A DNA stretch of 64,000 bases, from positions 310,001 through 374,000 of the forward strand of contig NZ_CCSE01000001.1 of the NCBI RefSeq assembly GCF_000756715.1. The letters run 5' to 3'. The position numbers were made by a program, and so were the translations under genes. Of the stretch, positions 26,083-35,253 are shown in pieces (position 1 is the stretch's first letter; the number at the start of each line of letters is the position of its first letter). Source of the stretch: Jeotgalicoccus saudimassiliensis (GTDB taxonomy: Bacteria > Bacillota > Bacilli > Staphylococcales > Salinicoccaceae). The notes beneath the pieces were generated by a model. The model saw only the letters and a list, made by a program, of their open reading frames with translations, did not search any database and was not told where the DNA came from.

Positions 26083-27628
26083 AGATGAAATACAGAAACG
26101 CAAGACGTTCGGTATTATTTCACACCCGGATGCCGGTAAAACGACACTGACGGAAAAACTGCTGTTATTCGGTGGTGCGATACGTGAGGCCGGAACGGTT
26201 AAAGGTAAGAAAACAGGGAAATTTGCAACGAGTGACTGGATGAAAGTGGAACAGGAGCGCGGAATCAGTGTTACGAGTTCGGTAATGCAGTTTGATTTTG
26301 ACGGCTATAAAATAAACATTCTGGATACACCGGGACACGAAGATTTCTCGGAAGATACGTACCGTACACTTATGGCTGTGGACTCAGCTGTAATGGTTAT
26401 CGATGCTGCAAAAGGTATTGAGCCGCAGACACTGAAACTGTTTAAAGTTTGTAAAATGCGCGGCATTCCTATATTTACGTTTATTAATAAACTGGACCGT
26501 GTCGGTAAAGAACCTTTCGAACTGCTTGAGGAAATCGAGTCGACTCTTGAAATCGAAACTTATCCGATGACATGGCCGATAGGTATGGGGCAGAGTTTTT
26601 TCGGTATTATTAACCGCCGTGAGCGTACGATTAACCCGTTCAGGGAAGAAGAAAAACTGACGCTGGATGATGATTATCAGCTGACTGAACCGCACAAAAT
26701 TGAAGAAGATGCTGCATATAAAGATGCAATCGAGGAATTTATGCTCGTGGAAGAAGCGGGCGATGACTTTGACAAAGAGAAAATTGCAACAGGTGATCTG
26801 ACACCGGTATTCTTCGGTTCCGCACTGTCGACTTTCGGTATTGAGGAATTTCTTGATACGTACGTTGACTTTGCACCGCAGCCGACTGGACGCGAAACGA
26901 AAGAGGGCGCTGAAGTCAGCCCGACAAACGAAGATTTCTCAGGATTTATTTTCAAAATTCAGGCCAACATGGATCCGAGACACCGCGACCGCCTTGCATT
27001 TATGAGAATCGTTTCAGGTAAATTCACAAGAGGAATGGATGCGGTACTGACGCGTACTAAGAAAAAGTCAAAAATTACACGTGCGACGATGTTTATGGCC
27101 GATGACAAAGAAACGATTGAAGAAGCATATGCCGGTGATATTATCGGCTTGTACGATACAGGTAATTATCAGATCGGTGATACTCTGTATAGCGGAAAAC
27201 AGGTTGATTTTGCAGACCTTCCCCAGTTTACACCGGAGCTGTTTATGAAAGTTTCTGCCAAGAACGTCATGAAGCAGAAGCACTTCTATAAAGGAATCGA
27301 GCAGCTTGTACAGGAAGGTGCGATTCAGTATTATAAATCGATGCATACGAATCAGCCGATTCTCGGTGCAGTCGGACAGCTTCAGTTTGAAGTGTTCGAG
27401 CACCGCATGAAGAACGAGTACAATACGGATATTATTATGGAACCGGTCGGCAAGAAAATTGCACGCTGGGTTGAGAATGAGGAAGATATTAAAGATTCCA
27501 TGAACTCACCGCGTGCCAACCTTGTGTATGACCGTTTCGACAGACAGGTATTCCTGTTTGAAAATGAATTCGCAATGCGCTGGTTCTCGGACAAGTATCC
27601 TGAAATTAAATTATACAGTCTGCTGTAA
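26072..27628 (+). CDS. prfC: Peptide chain release factor 3 (RF3)
   Basis: RF3 is a GTPase that recycles RF1 and RF2 after termination. The 518-residue product shows the translational GTPase motifs G1 SHPDAGKTT (about 17-25), G3 DTPGHED, and G4 NKLD, followed by the RF3-specific C-terminal domains with [15 protein letters not shown]. It overlaps the small gene before it, and the pair forms an operon with murE. Confidence 0.96.
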   Translation: MDIKDEIQKRKTFGIISHPDAGKTTLTEKLLLFGGAIREAGTVKGKKTGKFATSDWMKVEQERGISVTSSVMQFDFDGYKINILDTPGHEDFSEDTYRTLMAVDSAVMVIDAAKGIEPQTLKLFKVCKMRGIPIFTFINKLDRVGKEPFELLEEIESTLEIETYPMTWPIGMGQSFFGIINRRERTINPFREEEKLTLDDDYQLTEPHKIEEDAAYKDAIEEFMLVEEAGDDFDKEKIATGDLTPVFFGSALSTFGIEEFLDTYVDFAPQPTGRETKEGAEVSPTNEDFSGFIFKIQANMDPRHRDRLAFMRIVSGKFTRGMDAVLTRTKKKSKITRATMFMADDKETIEEAYAGDIIGLYDTGNYQIGDTLYSGKQVDFADLPQFTPELFMKVSAKNVMKQKHFYKGIEQLVQEGAIQYYKSMHTNQPILGAVGQLQFEVFEHRMKNEYNTDIIMEPVGKKIARWVENEEDIKDSMNSPRANLVYDRFDRQVFLFENEFAMRWFSDKYPEIKLYSLL

Positions 27629-27646
27629 ACAAATTTCACTTTACTT

Positions 27647-27853
27647 TTGACATTGAATAATTTATATTTAATAAGAATTGAAAAACACATATAACGAACC
27701 TGTTTTTAAGGGGAGTAACGAATAGGAGACTATCGGTGTGTCGTCACTACGGAGAAATCCCGGTGCGCCGAGCAATATAATATATTGTATCGTGAGACCT
27801 TAACAGACAGTCCTGCAATTAATAAGGCGGGCTGTCTGTTTGGGTCTCTTTTT
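27647..27853 (+). promoter_or_regulatory. Mn2+ (yybP-ykoY) riboswitch with promoter and terminator
   Basis: A promoter TTGACA (27647-27652), 16 bp, TAATAA (27669-27674) drives a leader with both yybP-ykoY aptamer hallmarks: GGGGAGTA (27710-27717) and GAGACC-TTA (27794-27802). GAGACC (27794-27799) with CAGACAG can instead pair with CTGTCTG and GGTCTC (27832-27848), forming a terminator that ends in five T (27849-27853). Since GAGACC belongs to both structures, Mn2+ binding should hold the aptamer, prevent termination and switch on the downstream TerC-family gene. Confidence 0.9.
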
Positions 27854-27883
27854 GTGTTTGATATAAAAAAGGAGGAAATAAAA

Positions 27884-28663
27884 ATGGATACAGCTATTAT
27901 ACTGGAATACGCATGGGTGCTGATTGTACTAATCGGTCTTGAAGGACTGCTTGCAGCGGACAACGCAGTTGTTCTTGCAGTCATGGTGCGTCATCTGGAT
28001 CCTGTAAGAAGAAGAAAAGCTCTGTTTTACGGGCTGCTCGGAGCCTTTGTGTTCCGTGTTATCGCGATTTTACTGCTCGTCTGGCTCGTACAGTGGTGGT
28101 GGGTTCAGGCGCTTGGTGCACTGTACTTATTCTACGTTTCAATATCGCACTTAATCGCGATTTACAAACATAAAGGTGAATCAGCAGATGATTTAGTTGA
28201 AGAACAAAAGGACAAGAAACAGTCAGGTTTCTGGATGACTGTATTTAAAGTTGAACTTGCAGATATCGCATTTGCAGTAGATTCAATTTTGGCAGCGGCA
28301 GCAATTGCACTTGCACTTCCCGAAGTCGGCGGGGATTTCTTCGGTGTAAACGCAGGTCAGTATTCAGTGATGCTCATCGGTGGTCTGATCGGTGTAATCA
28401 TTATGAGATTCTTTGCTAATTACTTTGTGGAGCTGCTGGCAAAACGTCCGACACTCGAAGCGGCAGCGTTTGTTATCGTAGGCTGGGTAGGTGTTAAACT
28501 TGCTGTGCTGACACTTGCACACGAAGCAATCGGGATTATTCCCGCAGAATTCCCGCATTCAACAACATGGAAGATAATCTTCTGGGCTGTGATGGTTATT
28601 ATCGTTCTTGCCGGCTGGTTTGGCGGCAGTAAAAAAGACGATGGAGACTCGAAGGAAGCATAA
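27884..28663 (+). CDS. TerC-family membrane protein (manganese homeostasis)
   Basis: TerC-family proteins such as Bacillus YceF/YkoY export Mn2+ to metallate exoenzymes or relieve manganese stress. The 259-residue product has about seven helices and the paired acidic signatures GLLAADNAVVLAVM (about 20-33) and VELADIAFAVDSILA (about 125-139). The ATG at 27884 follows AAAGGAGG. A Mn2+ riboswitch in its leader directly supports a manganese role. Confidence 0.9.
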   Translation: MDTAIILEYAWVLIVLIGLEGLLAADNAVVLAVMVRHLDPVRRRKALFYGLLGAFVFRVIAILLLVWLVQWWWVQALGALYLFYVSISHLIAIYKHKGESADDLVEEQKDKKQSGFWMTVFKVELADIAFAVDSILAAAAIALALPEVGGDFFGVNAGQYSVMLIGGLIGVIIMRFFANYFVELLAKRPTLEAAAFVIVGWVGVKLAVLTLAHEAIGIIPAEFPHSTTWKIIFWAVMVIIVLAGWFGGSKKDDGDSKEA

Positions 28664-28678
28664 GTATAACGGTTAACG

Positions 28679-28708
28679 TTGGCAAGAATTTTTGAAAGGC
28701 ATTATAAT
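28679..28708 (+). promoter_or_regulatory. htrA-like promoter
   Basis: TTGGCA (28679-28684) and TATAAT (28703-28708) are 18 bp apart, 34 bases before the start codon of the protease gene. Confidence 0.55.
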
Positions 28709-28741
28709 TATCTCGTAGAGCATTGAGATGGAGTGATTATT

Positions 28742-30190
28742 ATGAGCGATGAAAGAAAACAACCGATTGACAGAGAGAAATACAGACGGACAGCACGAAA
28801 TTTCACGGATAAAAATCAGACATCAGAAGAGTCGGATAACAGATTTGAGTTTACACGGTCACGTGAAGAACAGCGTGAATTTGGAACAGATAATGATGTT
28901 CCTGAAAATAAAGATGTTCATCCGGAAAACGGACGGGATGACAGTGTAACTTCTGAATACAGCGGACATCAGCGGAGAAATCCGGACAGTGGCGGGGGCT
29001 TCAAGTCGTTTCTGATGCCGCTTATCGCAGGAATTATCGGTGCATTGCTGGTTCTTGGCGCATACATGCTGTTTACCGGCAGTGGTGATGATGCGGAAGA
29101 TGATTCGGCACAAACCGGCGGAGAGACAGCTTCTGAAGTTGATTCAAATCAGGACCTATCGGAAGTTAAAGAACAGCTTCAGGAAGAAAATTCTGATAAG
29201 GTAATTACAGATGTGACGGCAGCTGTTCAAAAAGCGAAGCCGGCAGTTGTATCTGTAATTAACATGCAGCGCATTCAGTCAGTTATACCCGGGATTAACA
29301 GTTCATCCGAAGAGGCTGAAGAAGCGGGCAGCGGTTCAGGCGTGATTTATAAAACTGAAGGTGACAGAGCTTATGTCATCACGAATCACCATGTAGTCGA
29401 AGGTGCAGAAGAGATTAAAATTAATCTTGAAAGCGGCGACTCTGTCGATGCAGAGCTTGTTGGAACAGACATTTGGACAGACCTTGCAGTATTGAGTATT
29501 CCGTCGGATGTTGTCGAAACAACAATTGAATTCGGCGAGAGCAGTAATCTGCTTGTCGGTGAACCGGCTATTGCCATCGGTTCACCGCTTGGTGAAATCT
29601 TTTCCGGATCAGTGTCACAGGGCATAATATCCGGTCTTGACCGTTCAGTACCGGTTGATCTCGATGGAGACGGCTCAACAGACTGGGAAGCGAGTGTTCT
29701 TCAAACTGACGCAGCAATTAACCCGGGTAACTCAGGAGGCGCTCTGATAGACGCTAACGGGCGTTTAATCGGTATTAATTCCATGAAGATTGGTATTGCA
29801 AGCGTTGAAGGAATCGGTTTTGCTATTCCTGTCGATGAGGTAAAACAGGTTGCAGCGCAGCTTGAAGAAAATGGTGAAGTATCCAGACCATTCCTCGGTA
29901 TTACACTGCAGGACTTACTGACGGTTGCATCATCTCCTGTGTACGACCAGCTGCAGCTGCCTGAAGATGTGAAAGGCGGCGTAATTATTAGCGGCGTCCA
30001 GGAAAACTCTCCGGCTGCACAGGCAGGATTGCAGGCACTTGATGTTATTACACATCTCGACGGCGAAAAGATAAATAATATGGTTGAATTGAGACAGCAC
30101 CTTTACTATGCGAAATCATCAGGTGAAGAAATGACTATTGATTTTTACCGCAACGGCGAACAGCAATCAGTAACAGTAGTGCTGGAATAA
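28742..30190 (+). CDS. HtrA/DegP-type membrane-anchored serine protease
   Basis: HtrA proteases degrade misfolded proteins at the cell surface. The 482-residue product has a charged cytosolic N-terminus (1-85), one membrane helix (about 88-108), an acidic linker, a trypsin-like domain with triad His217 (TNHHVVEG), Asp247 (WTDLAVL) and Ser331 (NPGNSGGAL), and one C-terminal PDZ domain (about 385-480). The ATG at 28742 follows GGAG. It has its own promoter and terminator, so it is monocistronic. Confidence 0.94.
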   Translation: MSDERKQPIDREKYRRTARNFTDKNQTSEESDNRFEFTRSREEQREFGTDNDVPENKDVHPENGRDDSVTSEYSGHQRRNPDSGGGFKSFLMPLIAGIIGALLVLGAYMLFTGSGDDAEDDSAQTGGETASEVDSNQDLSEVKEQLQEENSDKVITDVTAAVQKAKPAVVSVINMQRIQSVIPGINSSSEEAEEAGSGSGVIYKTEGDRAYVITNHHVVEGAEEIKINLESGDSVDAELVGTDIWTDLAVLSIPSDVVETTIEFGESSNLLVGEPAIAIGSPLGEIFSGSVSQGIISGLDRSVPVDLDGDGSTDWEASVLQTDAAINPGNSGGALIDANGRLIGINSMKIGIASVEGIGFAIPVDEVKQVAAQLEENGEVSRPFLGITLQDLLTVASSPVYDQLQLPEDVKGGVIISGVQENSPAAQAGLQALDVITHLDGEKINNMVELRQHLYYAKSSGEEMTIDFYRNGEQQSVTVVLE

Positions 30191-30200
30191 AATAGTCAGA

Positions 30201-30229
30201 CGGAATCCCGTACGGGATTCCGTTTTTTT
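30201..30229 (+). terminator. Terminator after HtrA-type gene
   Basis: CGGAATCCCG and CGGGATTCCG form a perfect stem with a TA loop, followed by seven T. Confidence 0.9.
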
Positions 30230-30305
30230 AATCAGTTCATCTCATTTTATTGTATAATGTGGCTATAAACTTTTATAAAGCGATAGACAGATTGGGGATA
30301 ATCTT

Positions 30306-31655
30306 TTGAAAAAATTACGCCGCTGGTTTACAAACTTAAGCCCTCAGCGGGGCATACTGATATATTATTTTCTGGCATTGGCTGCAGCGACGCTGCTGCT
30401 CAGTTTTCCGTTTTTTTACGAGGAGGAAACTATTCCGTTTATAGATACATTGTTCGTTGCTGCTTCGGCAATTTCCGTTACCGGGCTGAGTACTGTCACT
30501 ATAATGGAAACATTCAACGTTTCCGGATATTTATTGCTGATGTTCTTAATGAACCTCGGTGGAATCGGAATCATGGCGCTCGGTACATTGCTGTGGATTT
30601 TGCTTGGACGGAGAATCGGGGTCAGAGAGCGCCGGCAGATTATTGCCGATAACGCACAGTACAAAATGTCAGGTGCAGTAAAACTGGTACTGGATATTAT
30701 CACGCTGTTACTTGCCGTAGAAACCGCAGGTGCAGTCGTTTATATTGCTTATTTTTATTCTGAAACAGGCGATTTAGCCTATTCATTTCTGCATGGTACA
30801 TTTCTGTCGGTGTCAGCTACGACAAACGGCGGACTGGATCTGTACAGTAATTCTCTGACGCATCTGCAGGGAAATATTTTAATAGAAATTCCGGTAATGT
30901 GCCAGATTATACTTGGTGCAATCGGTTACCCTGTATTGATAGAGCTGAAGCATTTCTTCAGCAGAAATTCACCCGGATTCCGCTTTTCACTATTTACAAA
31001 AGTAACGGTATCAACATACGGCATTCTGCTGTTCGCAGGGGGTGCGCTGATATTCATACTGGAGTCGTTTAAATATTTTTCAGATAAAAACATCTTTTCG
31101 TCTGTTGTGACAAGCCTGTTTTTATCTGCAAGTACGAGAAGCGGGGGTATTACAACTGTTGCCGTGGAACAGCTGAGTGAAGTAACCCAGCTGATTATGA
31201 GTCTGCTGATGTTCATCGGAGCGTCACCATCAAGTGCAGGCGGCGGTATACGGACAACGACATTTGCAATACTTATACTGTTTTTAATTTCATTTTCAAG
31301 AGGCCGGCAGCACATTAACGTATTTCACAGAAGGATTGCAAAAAAAGATATTGAGCGTGCTTTTGCCGTGTTCACTCTCGCAGTCGGTCTGGTGTTTACG
31401 GGTGTATTGACAGTCTTAATTGCAGACGGTGATAAATTTACCCTGACTCAAATTATCTTTGAAGTGACTTCCGCTTTCGGTACAACCGGTACATCGACAG
31501 GTATTACGGGAGAGTTATCGACACTCAGTAAAACGGTAATAATGATATTCATGTTTGTCGGCAGAATAGGTTTCGTATCATTTCTATTGTCAATCTCCGG
31601 CAGACAGCGCGAACTGACTTATAAATATTCTGAAGAACGCCTGATGGTAGGCTAA
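30306..31655 (+). CDS. ktrB: TrkH/KtrB-type potassium uptake protein
   Basis: KtrB is the membrane channel of the Na+-dependent Ktr K+ system, gated by the cytosolic KtrA/C ring. The 449-residue product has four repeated M1-P-M2 units with filter segments such as ASAISVTGLSTVT, SATTNGGLD, ASTRSGGITT and SAFGTTGTSTG. The start is TTG at 30306 with GGGGA six bases upstream. No KtrA/C partner is next to it in the window. A TATAAT at 30253-30258 is a probable -10. Confidence 0.92.
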   Translation: MKKLRRWFTNLSPQRGILIYYFLALAAATLLLSFPFFYEEETIPFIDTLFVAASAISVTGLSTVTIMETFNVSGYLLLMFLMNLGGIGIMALGTLLWILLGRRIGVRERRQIIADNAQYKMSGAVKLVLDIITLLLAVETAGAVVYIAYFYSETGDLAYSFLHGTFLSVSATTNGGLDLYSNSLTHLQGNILIEIPVMCQIILGAIGYPVLIELKHFFSRNSPGFRFSLFTKVTVSTYGILLFAGGALIFILESFKYFSDKNIFSSVVTSLFLSASTRSGGITTVAVEQLSEVTQLIMSLLMFIGASPSSAGGGIRTTTFAILILFLISFSRGRQHINVFHRRIAKKDIERAFAVFTLAVGLVFTGVLTVLIADGDKFTLTQIIFEVTSAFGTTGTSTGITGELSTLSKTVIMIFMFVGRIGFVSFLLSISGRQRELTYKYSEERLMVG

Positions 31656-31674
31656 AGCAGCGGAGGTGAACAAA

Positions 31675-32532
31675 ATGGTATCTGAGTTTTTTAACGTCAA
31701 ACTGTATATTACACAACATATGAATGAGCAGCTAGGTAAAAAGGAAGGTGTGACATTCAGCAAGATTTCAAGCGCGGTCAACAGTATGAATATTAAAGAA
31801 TATGAACGGCCTATATTTTGTGATCTCGGCGGTGCTGTCGGAAAAGCAGTAAACACCCGCGGACCGCAAAATCCGTATGTTATGAGTATGAATCATCTAC
31901 GGTATAAGTTTGCCACGCTGAATGTGAATGATTTGAAAAACATCGGTGCAGCAAGCAAGGCGATGAGAACATCATACTTTCCGTGGATCACTACAAATAT
32001 CGTTCAGAAGTTTACGAATGAACCGTTTTACGGCCAGCCGTATAAAATTTTTAATGTGAACAAAATGAAACTGGCTGTTGTAGGCGGGTACGGTGGTCCT
32101 GCAGAGGAAAAAACAGAGCAGATTTCATCGGTTAACCTGACAGCATCGTTAAAAAAGTGGATCCGCTTTATGCACGGTAAGGAAAACCCGGACTACGTCA
32201 TTGTGTTCGTATCAGATTTCACTCAGGATGAAAAAGAAATAGAAGAACTTAAAAACAGTCTGGAAGGTGTAGGGATTGTTATCACAGGTTCAGAATATAC
32301 CGGAGACTATGAAGAACAGACAATGTCATTTACTACGACACGTATTCACGGTGAAAAAGTACCGCTTTATCACCATGTGCACAACGGGCATATAATGGAG
32401 CTCGATATCAGATTTAAAACCAGAGTAAATACGTTTGAATATCTTGGACACAGTATGGCAATAAGGGACAAAGAATTTTCAAAGGTAGCGGAAGACATTG
32501 AGTATCTGGATCTGATTCACAGGTACTTATGA
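31675..32532 (+). CDS. Degenerate metallophosphoesterase (5'-nucleotidase-like), probably inactive
   Basis: The 285-residue product follows the order of the 5'-nucleotidase metallophosphoesterase core, but the metal-binding residues are mostly replaced. Where D-x-H is expected it has KLYITQHM; where GD-x-x-D is expected it has FCDLGGAV; the GNHE position reads MNHLRY; and GHTH is replaced by TGSEY. The end HHVHNGHIMELDIRF resembles the strand after the active site. The ATG at 31675 is chosen because GGAGG lies 8 bases upstream. It is 19 bases after ktrB, so is likely cotranscribed. A non-catalytic nucleotide-binding role is one possibility. The family alignment is by eye. Confidence 0.5.
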   Translation: MVSEFFNVKLYITQHMNEQLGKKEGVTFSKISSAVNSMNIKEYERPIFCDLGGAVGKAVNTRGPQNPYVMSMNHLRYKFATLNVNDLKNIGAASKAMRTSYFPWITTNIVQKFTNEPFYGQPYKIFNVNKMKLAVVGGYGGPAEEKTEQISSVNLTASLKKWIRFMHGKENPDYVIVFVSDFTQDEKEIEELKNSLEGVGIVITGSEYTGDYEEQTMSFTTTRIHGEKVPLYHHVHNGHIMELDIRFKTRVNTFEYLGHSMAIRDKEFSKVAEDIEYLDLIHRYL

Positions 32533-32545
32533 ATATGAACGTAAA

Positions 32546-32574
32546 AAAACATCTGCATCAGCAGATGTTTTTTT
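32546..32574. terminator. Bidirectional terminator between the phosphoesterase-like gene and LCP gene
   Basis: AAAACATCTGC and GCAGATGTTTT form a perfect stem with ATCA loop, flanked by A and T runs for both directions. Confidence 0.88.
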
Positions 32575-32578
32575 GTTA

Positions 32579-33658
32579 TTATTCAATTCCAAAACCGTCA
32601 CCGTACTGGTTTGAAGCACCGTCTTCTGCATATGCAGGAGGGTTATCCAATGTAAAGTTCTGAAGCAGATCCTGGCTGACTTCCTGAACCGGCTGTACCT
32701 GATCGCCGAGTCTGATACTGATTAAATCATTTGCTGAAGAAGAATCGAGCCCCAGTATATCACGGATAGTGTTGGACAGTGCGAAGATGTGCTCTTCGTC
32801 CGGCCATGCGTAGTATACACCGTTTGACTGGGCTGTAAAGCCCGTGCCCTGCAGCTGTGTTGATTCGAATGCAACATCGTTAAACAGATAGTATGATGCG
32901 AGTGAACGGATGTTGCCTGTCTCAAAGTTATGACTTGTATTGCTCGTAAAGATGTTGATTAAATCATCAACCTGTGACAATGTGCTGAAAGACTGTGCCT
33001 GTTTAAATACAGCTTCAATCAGTTCCATTTGACGGACACCGCGTCCAAGGTCGGAGTCGACGCTGCGGTTACGGATAACTGCTAATGCCTGTTCACCGCT
33101 TAAGTGCTGTACTCCTGGCTGTAGGCCGTTCATGGCGTACGGCACTTCGAATTCGACACCGCCGATTGCATCGACAATCTCGACGACTGCGTTCATATCA
33201 ACACGGACGAAATGGTCGACCGGTACGTTAAGCAGAGACTCGACTGCATTCATCGCACCGACAGGGCCGTTGAATGCGTGAGCATGGTTGATTTTGTCGA
33301 AATAGTTCATAGATTCTACGTAAGCGAGCGTATCACGCGGGATACTGACCATTTTTACATCGTCATTATCGCGGTCAAATGTCGCTAAAATCATCGTATC
33401 TGAACGGAAGTGGTCTGCATTGATTTCGCCGCCCTGAGTTCTTTCAGCATCGGCATCAATACCTAAGATCAGAACCGTAAAGTTGTCGTTGGATGCATCG
33501 ACATCTTCGACACGGAGTTCCGAACGTTCGCGGTCAATCTCCTCATAGGAGTCTGATACTCCGCTGTTAAATGCATTAAACAGATAAAGAATATAGATGA
33601 CTGCTGCAAGAAGCACGACACCTAAAATGATAAAGATGGTCCATAAAATTTTCTTCAT
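32579..33658 (-). CDS. LytR-CpsA-Psr (LCP) family ligase, copy 1
   Basis: LCP proteins transfer undecaprenyl-linked teichoic acid or capsule to peptidoglycan. The 359-residue product has an N-terminal anchor helix (about 3-24), then the LCP domain with FTVLILGIDAD, RSDTMILATFD, VSIPRDTLAYV, DKINHAHAFNG and RNRSVDSDLGRGVRQMELIEAV, whose Arg/Asp residues bind the pyrophosphate. The ATG at 33658 is preferred over a TTG at 33688 and has a weak AAAGTGGG upstream. It is related to the second LCP gene at 48144 in this window. Confidence 0.92.
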   Translation of the reverse strand: MKKILWTIFIILGVVLLAAVIYILYLFNAFNSGVSDSYEEIDRERSELRVEDVDASNDNFTVLILGIDADAERTQGGEINADHFRSDTMILATFDRDNDDVKMVSIPRDTLAYVESMNYFDKINHAHAFNGPVGAMNAVESLLNVPVDHFVRVDMNAVVEIVDAIGGVEFEVPYAMNGLQPGVQHLSGEQALAVIRNRSVDSDLGRGVRQMELIEAVFKQAQSFSTLSQVDDLINIFTSNTSHNFETGNIRSLASYYLFNDVAFESTQLQGTGFTAQSNGVYYAWPDEEHIFALSNTIRDILGLDSSSANDLISIRLGDQVQPVQEVSQDLLQNFTLDNPPAYAEDGASNQYGDGFGIE

Positions 33659-33740
33659 ATTAATAACCCACTTTGGAATTTTTTTCAATGTTAACTCAAA
33701 TATATATTTAATGCACAGCGGTTGTCAATGAAACGAATAA

Positions 33741-33773
33741 AAAAGACAGACAGCCGAAGCTGCCTGCCTGTTT
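33741..33773 (-). terminator. Terminator of the DUF2187 gene
   Basis: On the minus strand CAGGCAGGCAGC pairs with GCTGTCTGTC around a TTCG tetraloop, with G-U pairs allowed, and is followed by a T run. Confidence 0.7.
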
Positions 33774-33789
33774 CTCTTAGTTACTCTTA

Positions 33790-34002
33790 TTAATCCGTGG
33801 AGTCGTCAATAATTTTGTATCTTTTATGATTAACTACAGTTTTTTCGAACATTTCATGCTCGTCAAAATGATCATTAATAGTAAGGTCTACAATAACTGA
33901 GTTATCATTAATTTTTTCAACTTTCCCAATCAGGTCATCGAATGAAACGATGTTGCCGACTTTAACGTCCAGTTCTTCTTTTTCCTTCTTCTTAGCGTCC
34001 AT
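33790..34002 (-). CDS. Small YkvS/DUF2187-like protein
   Basis: A 70-residue charged protein with a small beta-barrel pattern: VGNIVSFDDLIGKVEKINDNSVIVDLT and, near the end, KTVVNHKRYKII (quoted in parts of a longer match). The central GKVxKIxxNSVIV and the TVVNHKRY motif are those of the DUF2187/YkvS family of Bacilli, of unknown function. GGAGG precedes the ATG. It is a single gene between the LCP gene and the sigma factor, all on the minus strand. Confidence 0.78.
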   Translation of the reverse strand: MDAKKKEKEELDVKVGNIVSFDDLIGKVEKINDNSVIVDLTINDHFDEHEMFEKTVVNHKRYKIIDDSTD

Positions 34003-34076
34003 GTATATTCCTCCACTGCAATAGCGATAATGACTGACATTATACTATAAATACAAAAAATTACAAGCAACATCCC

Positions 34077-34544
34077 TTATGGAGTAAATGACCCCCGGAG
34101 TTTATCTCTTGCATTTCTCCGTATGTTTTTAACCGTGGACGGACTGACACCGAGCTGTATGGAAATTTCGGCAAGAGTATAGCCGGACAAGGTGAGCGTA
34201 AGCCATCGATATTCCCGTTCATTTAATATACGAAGTGAATTGTTTTCCAGATTGTATGTGTCATCAGTTGAGGGGTGTGTGTCCGGCGTACCGGAAGATG
34301 TCCCGTATCTTTCCTGCTGTCTCGATACTTTCCGTATTTCGTCAATCAGCCGCTGTCGGATTATCGTATAGACAAACCGGGATTCGCTGCATGATGCTTT
34401 AGCAGGATCGAATTTTTTCACGGCTTCATATACAGCGATGCGGCCGATCTGCATGTATTCGTCTTTATCGTATAAAATATTGAGCTGATTAATAATACTG
34501 TAAATCATTGGTTCATAGGAAGTAATCTTATCATTTAGTGTCAT
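34077..34544 (-). CDS. Alternative sigma factor (sigma-70 family; SigS/SigH-like)
   Basis: The 155-residue product contains sigma region 2 (YDKDEYMQIGRIAVYEAVKKFD, about 25-46, with FVYTIIRQRLIDEIRK after it) and a region 4 helix-turn-helix (TLAEISIQLGVSPSTVKNIRR, about 122-142). Regions 1 and 3 are missing, as in small alternative sigma factors. Its length suits the staphylococcal sigma-S; sigma-H is longer. AAGGAC lies 8 bases before the ATG. It is transcribed divergently from a ComK-like gene across a 218-bp gap. Confidence 0.82.
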   Translation of the reverse strand: MTLNDKITSYEPMIYSIINQLNILYDKDEYMQIGRIAVYEAVKKFDPAKASCSESRFVYTIIRQRLIDEIRKVSRQQERYGTSSGTPDTHPSTDDTYNLENNSLRILNEREYRWLTLTLSGYTLAEISIQLGVSPSTVKNIRRNARDKLRGSFTP

Positions 34545-34762
34545 TTAAGCAGTCCTTAAATGAATCGATTCATATGCATGTATTTCCGGATATGAGTAAT
34601 ATATGAAAATACAAACCGTATATAAAGCAGTAAAAACGACGAAATTCATCATTAAAAACAACTTAAAAGCTATTTTTGTTAACAAAAGTTAAAAATATAT
34701 TAAATAAGTTAACTTAAGGATATAATAATGATAATTAGTTAATTTGATGATGAGGTGAGAAT
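34545..34762. promoter_or_regulatory. Divergent sigma/ComK-like control region with ComK-box-like motif
   Basis: AAAAGCTATTTT (34665-34677, counting the N5 GCTAT) matches the Bacillus ComK box AAAA-N5-TTTT. It lies 44 bases upstream of a perfect TATAAT (34721-34726) for the ComK-like gene, which lacks a good -35 and so may need an activator. Real ComK sites usually have two boxes and I see only one. The region is AT-rich, so chance is possible. Confidence 0.4.
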
Positions 34763-35251
34763 ATGCTGACTGTTCCTGAACTGACGCCGCAGGTGCTCTA
34801 TATCGAACCGGTAGTTCATCCGGAGTACTTATGCCGTGCTGTTCATACTGATGGTGTAATATACTGTAGACAGACATCAGAACGCTGGATTGATGACACA
34901 CTGATTTATTTTTATTCGAGCAGTATTAAAGTGAGAAGACAAAATGTTAAACTGATTCATAACATTCATAAACTCCAGCCGATAATAATTGATGAGAAAT
35001 ATCAGTTTGTATTATTTCCTCTGGAGAGCTGCAAATACAAAAATCCGTTTTTTGTAAACCTGCGCCAGCTGATCGATTTTAAACTCGTGAACGGCAAACT
35101 GGTCATTATATTTATAGACGGACGTGAAGTCGAAACGGATTTTGATTTCAATTTTTCGAAGAAACAGTATGAGAAAACGCTGTTCATACTGGACAGAACG
35201 GTTAAACACCAAAATGCACTGAGAAAGTATTACAGAGACAGGGAGGGATAA
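34763..35251 (+). CDS. ComK-like competence transcription factor
   Basis: ComK activates DNA-uptake genes in Bacillus and, as ComK1/ComK2, in Staphylococcus. The 162-residue product matches the family's length and central pattern: an N-terminal beta region, RRQNVKLIHNIHKLQPIIID in place of the RKEGTKEVTGISHKPPI segment, then FVLFPLESCKYKNPFFVNL in place of the FPTxSPxxxxCxWI segment. GAGGTG precedes the ATG. It is divergent from a sigma factor and is 2 bases upstream of the metallopeptidase gene. A MecA client role would link it to mecA at 4.9 kb, but that is inference. Confidence 0.68.
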   Translation: MLTVPELTPQVLYIEPVVHPEYLCRAVHTDGVIYCRQTSERWIDDTLIYFYSSSIKVRRQNVKLIHNIHKLQPIIIDEKYQFVLFPLESCKYKNPFFVNLRQLIDFKLVNGKLVIIFIDGREVETDFDFNFSKKQYEKTLFILDRTVKHQNALRKYYRDREG

Positions 35252-35253
35252 CT

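Noticed and set aside
34077-34544. Naming the sigma factor SigH or SigS
   Set aside because: The length favours SigS but the sequence is too diverged to choose by eye, so no symbol is given.
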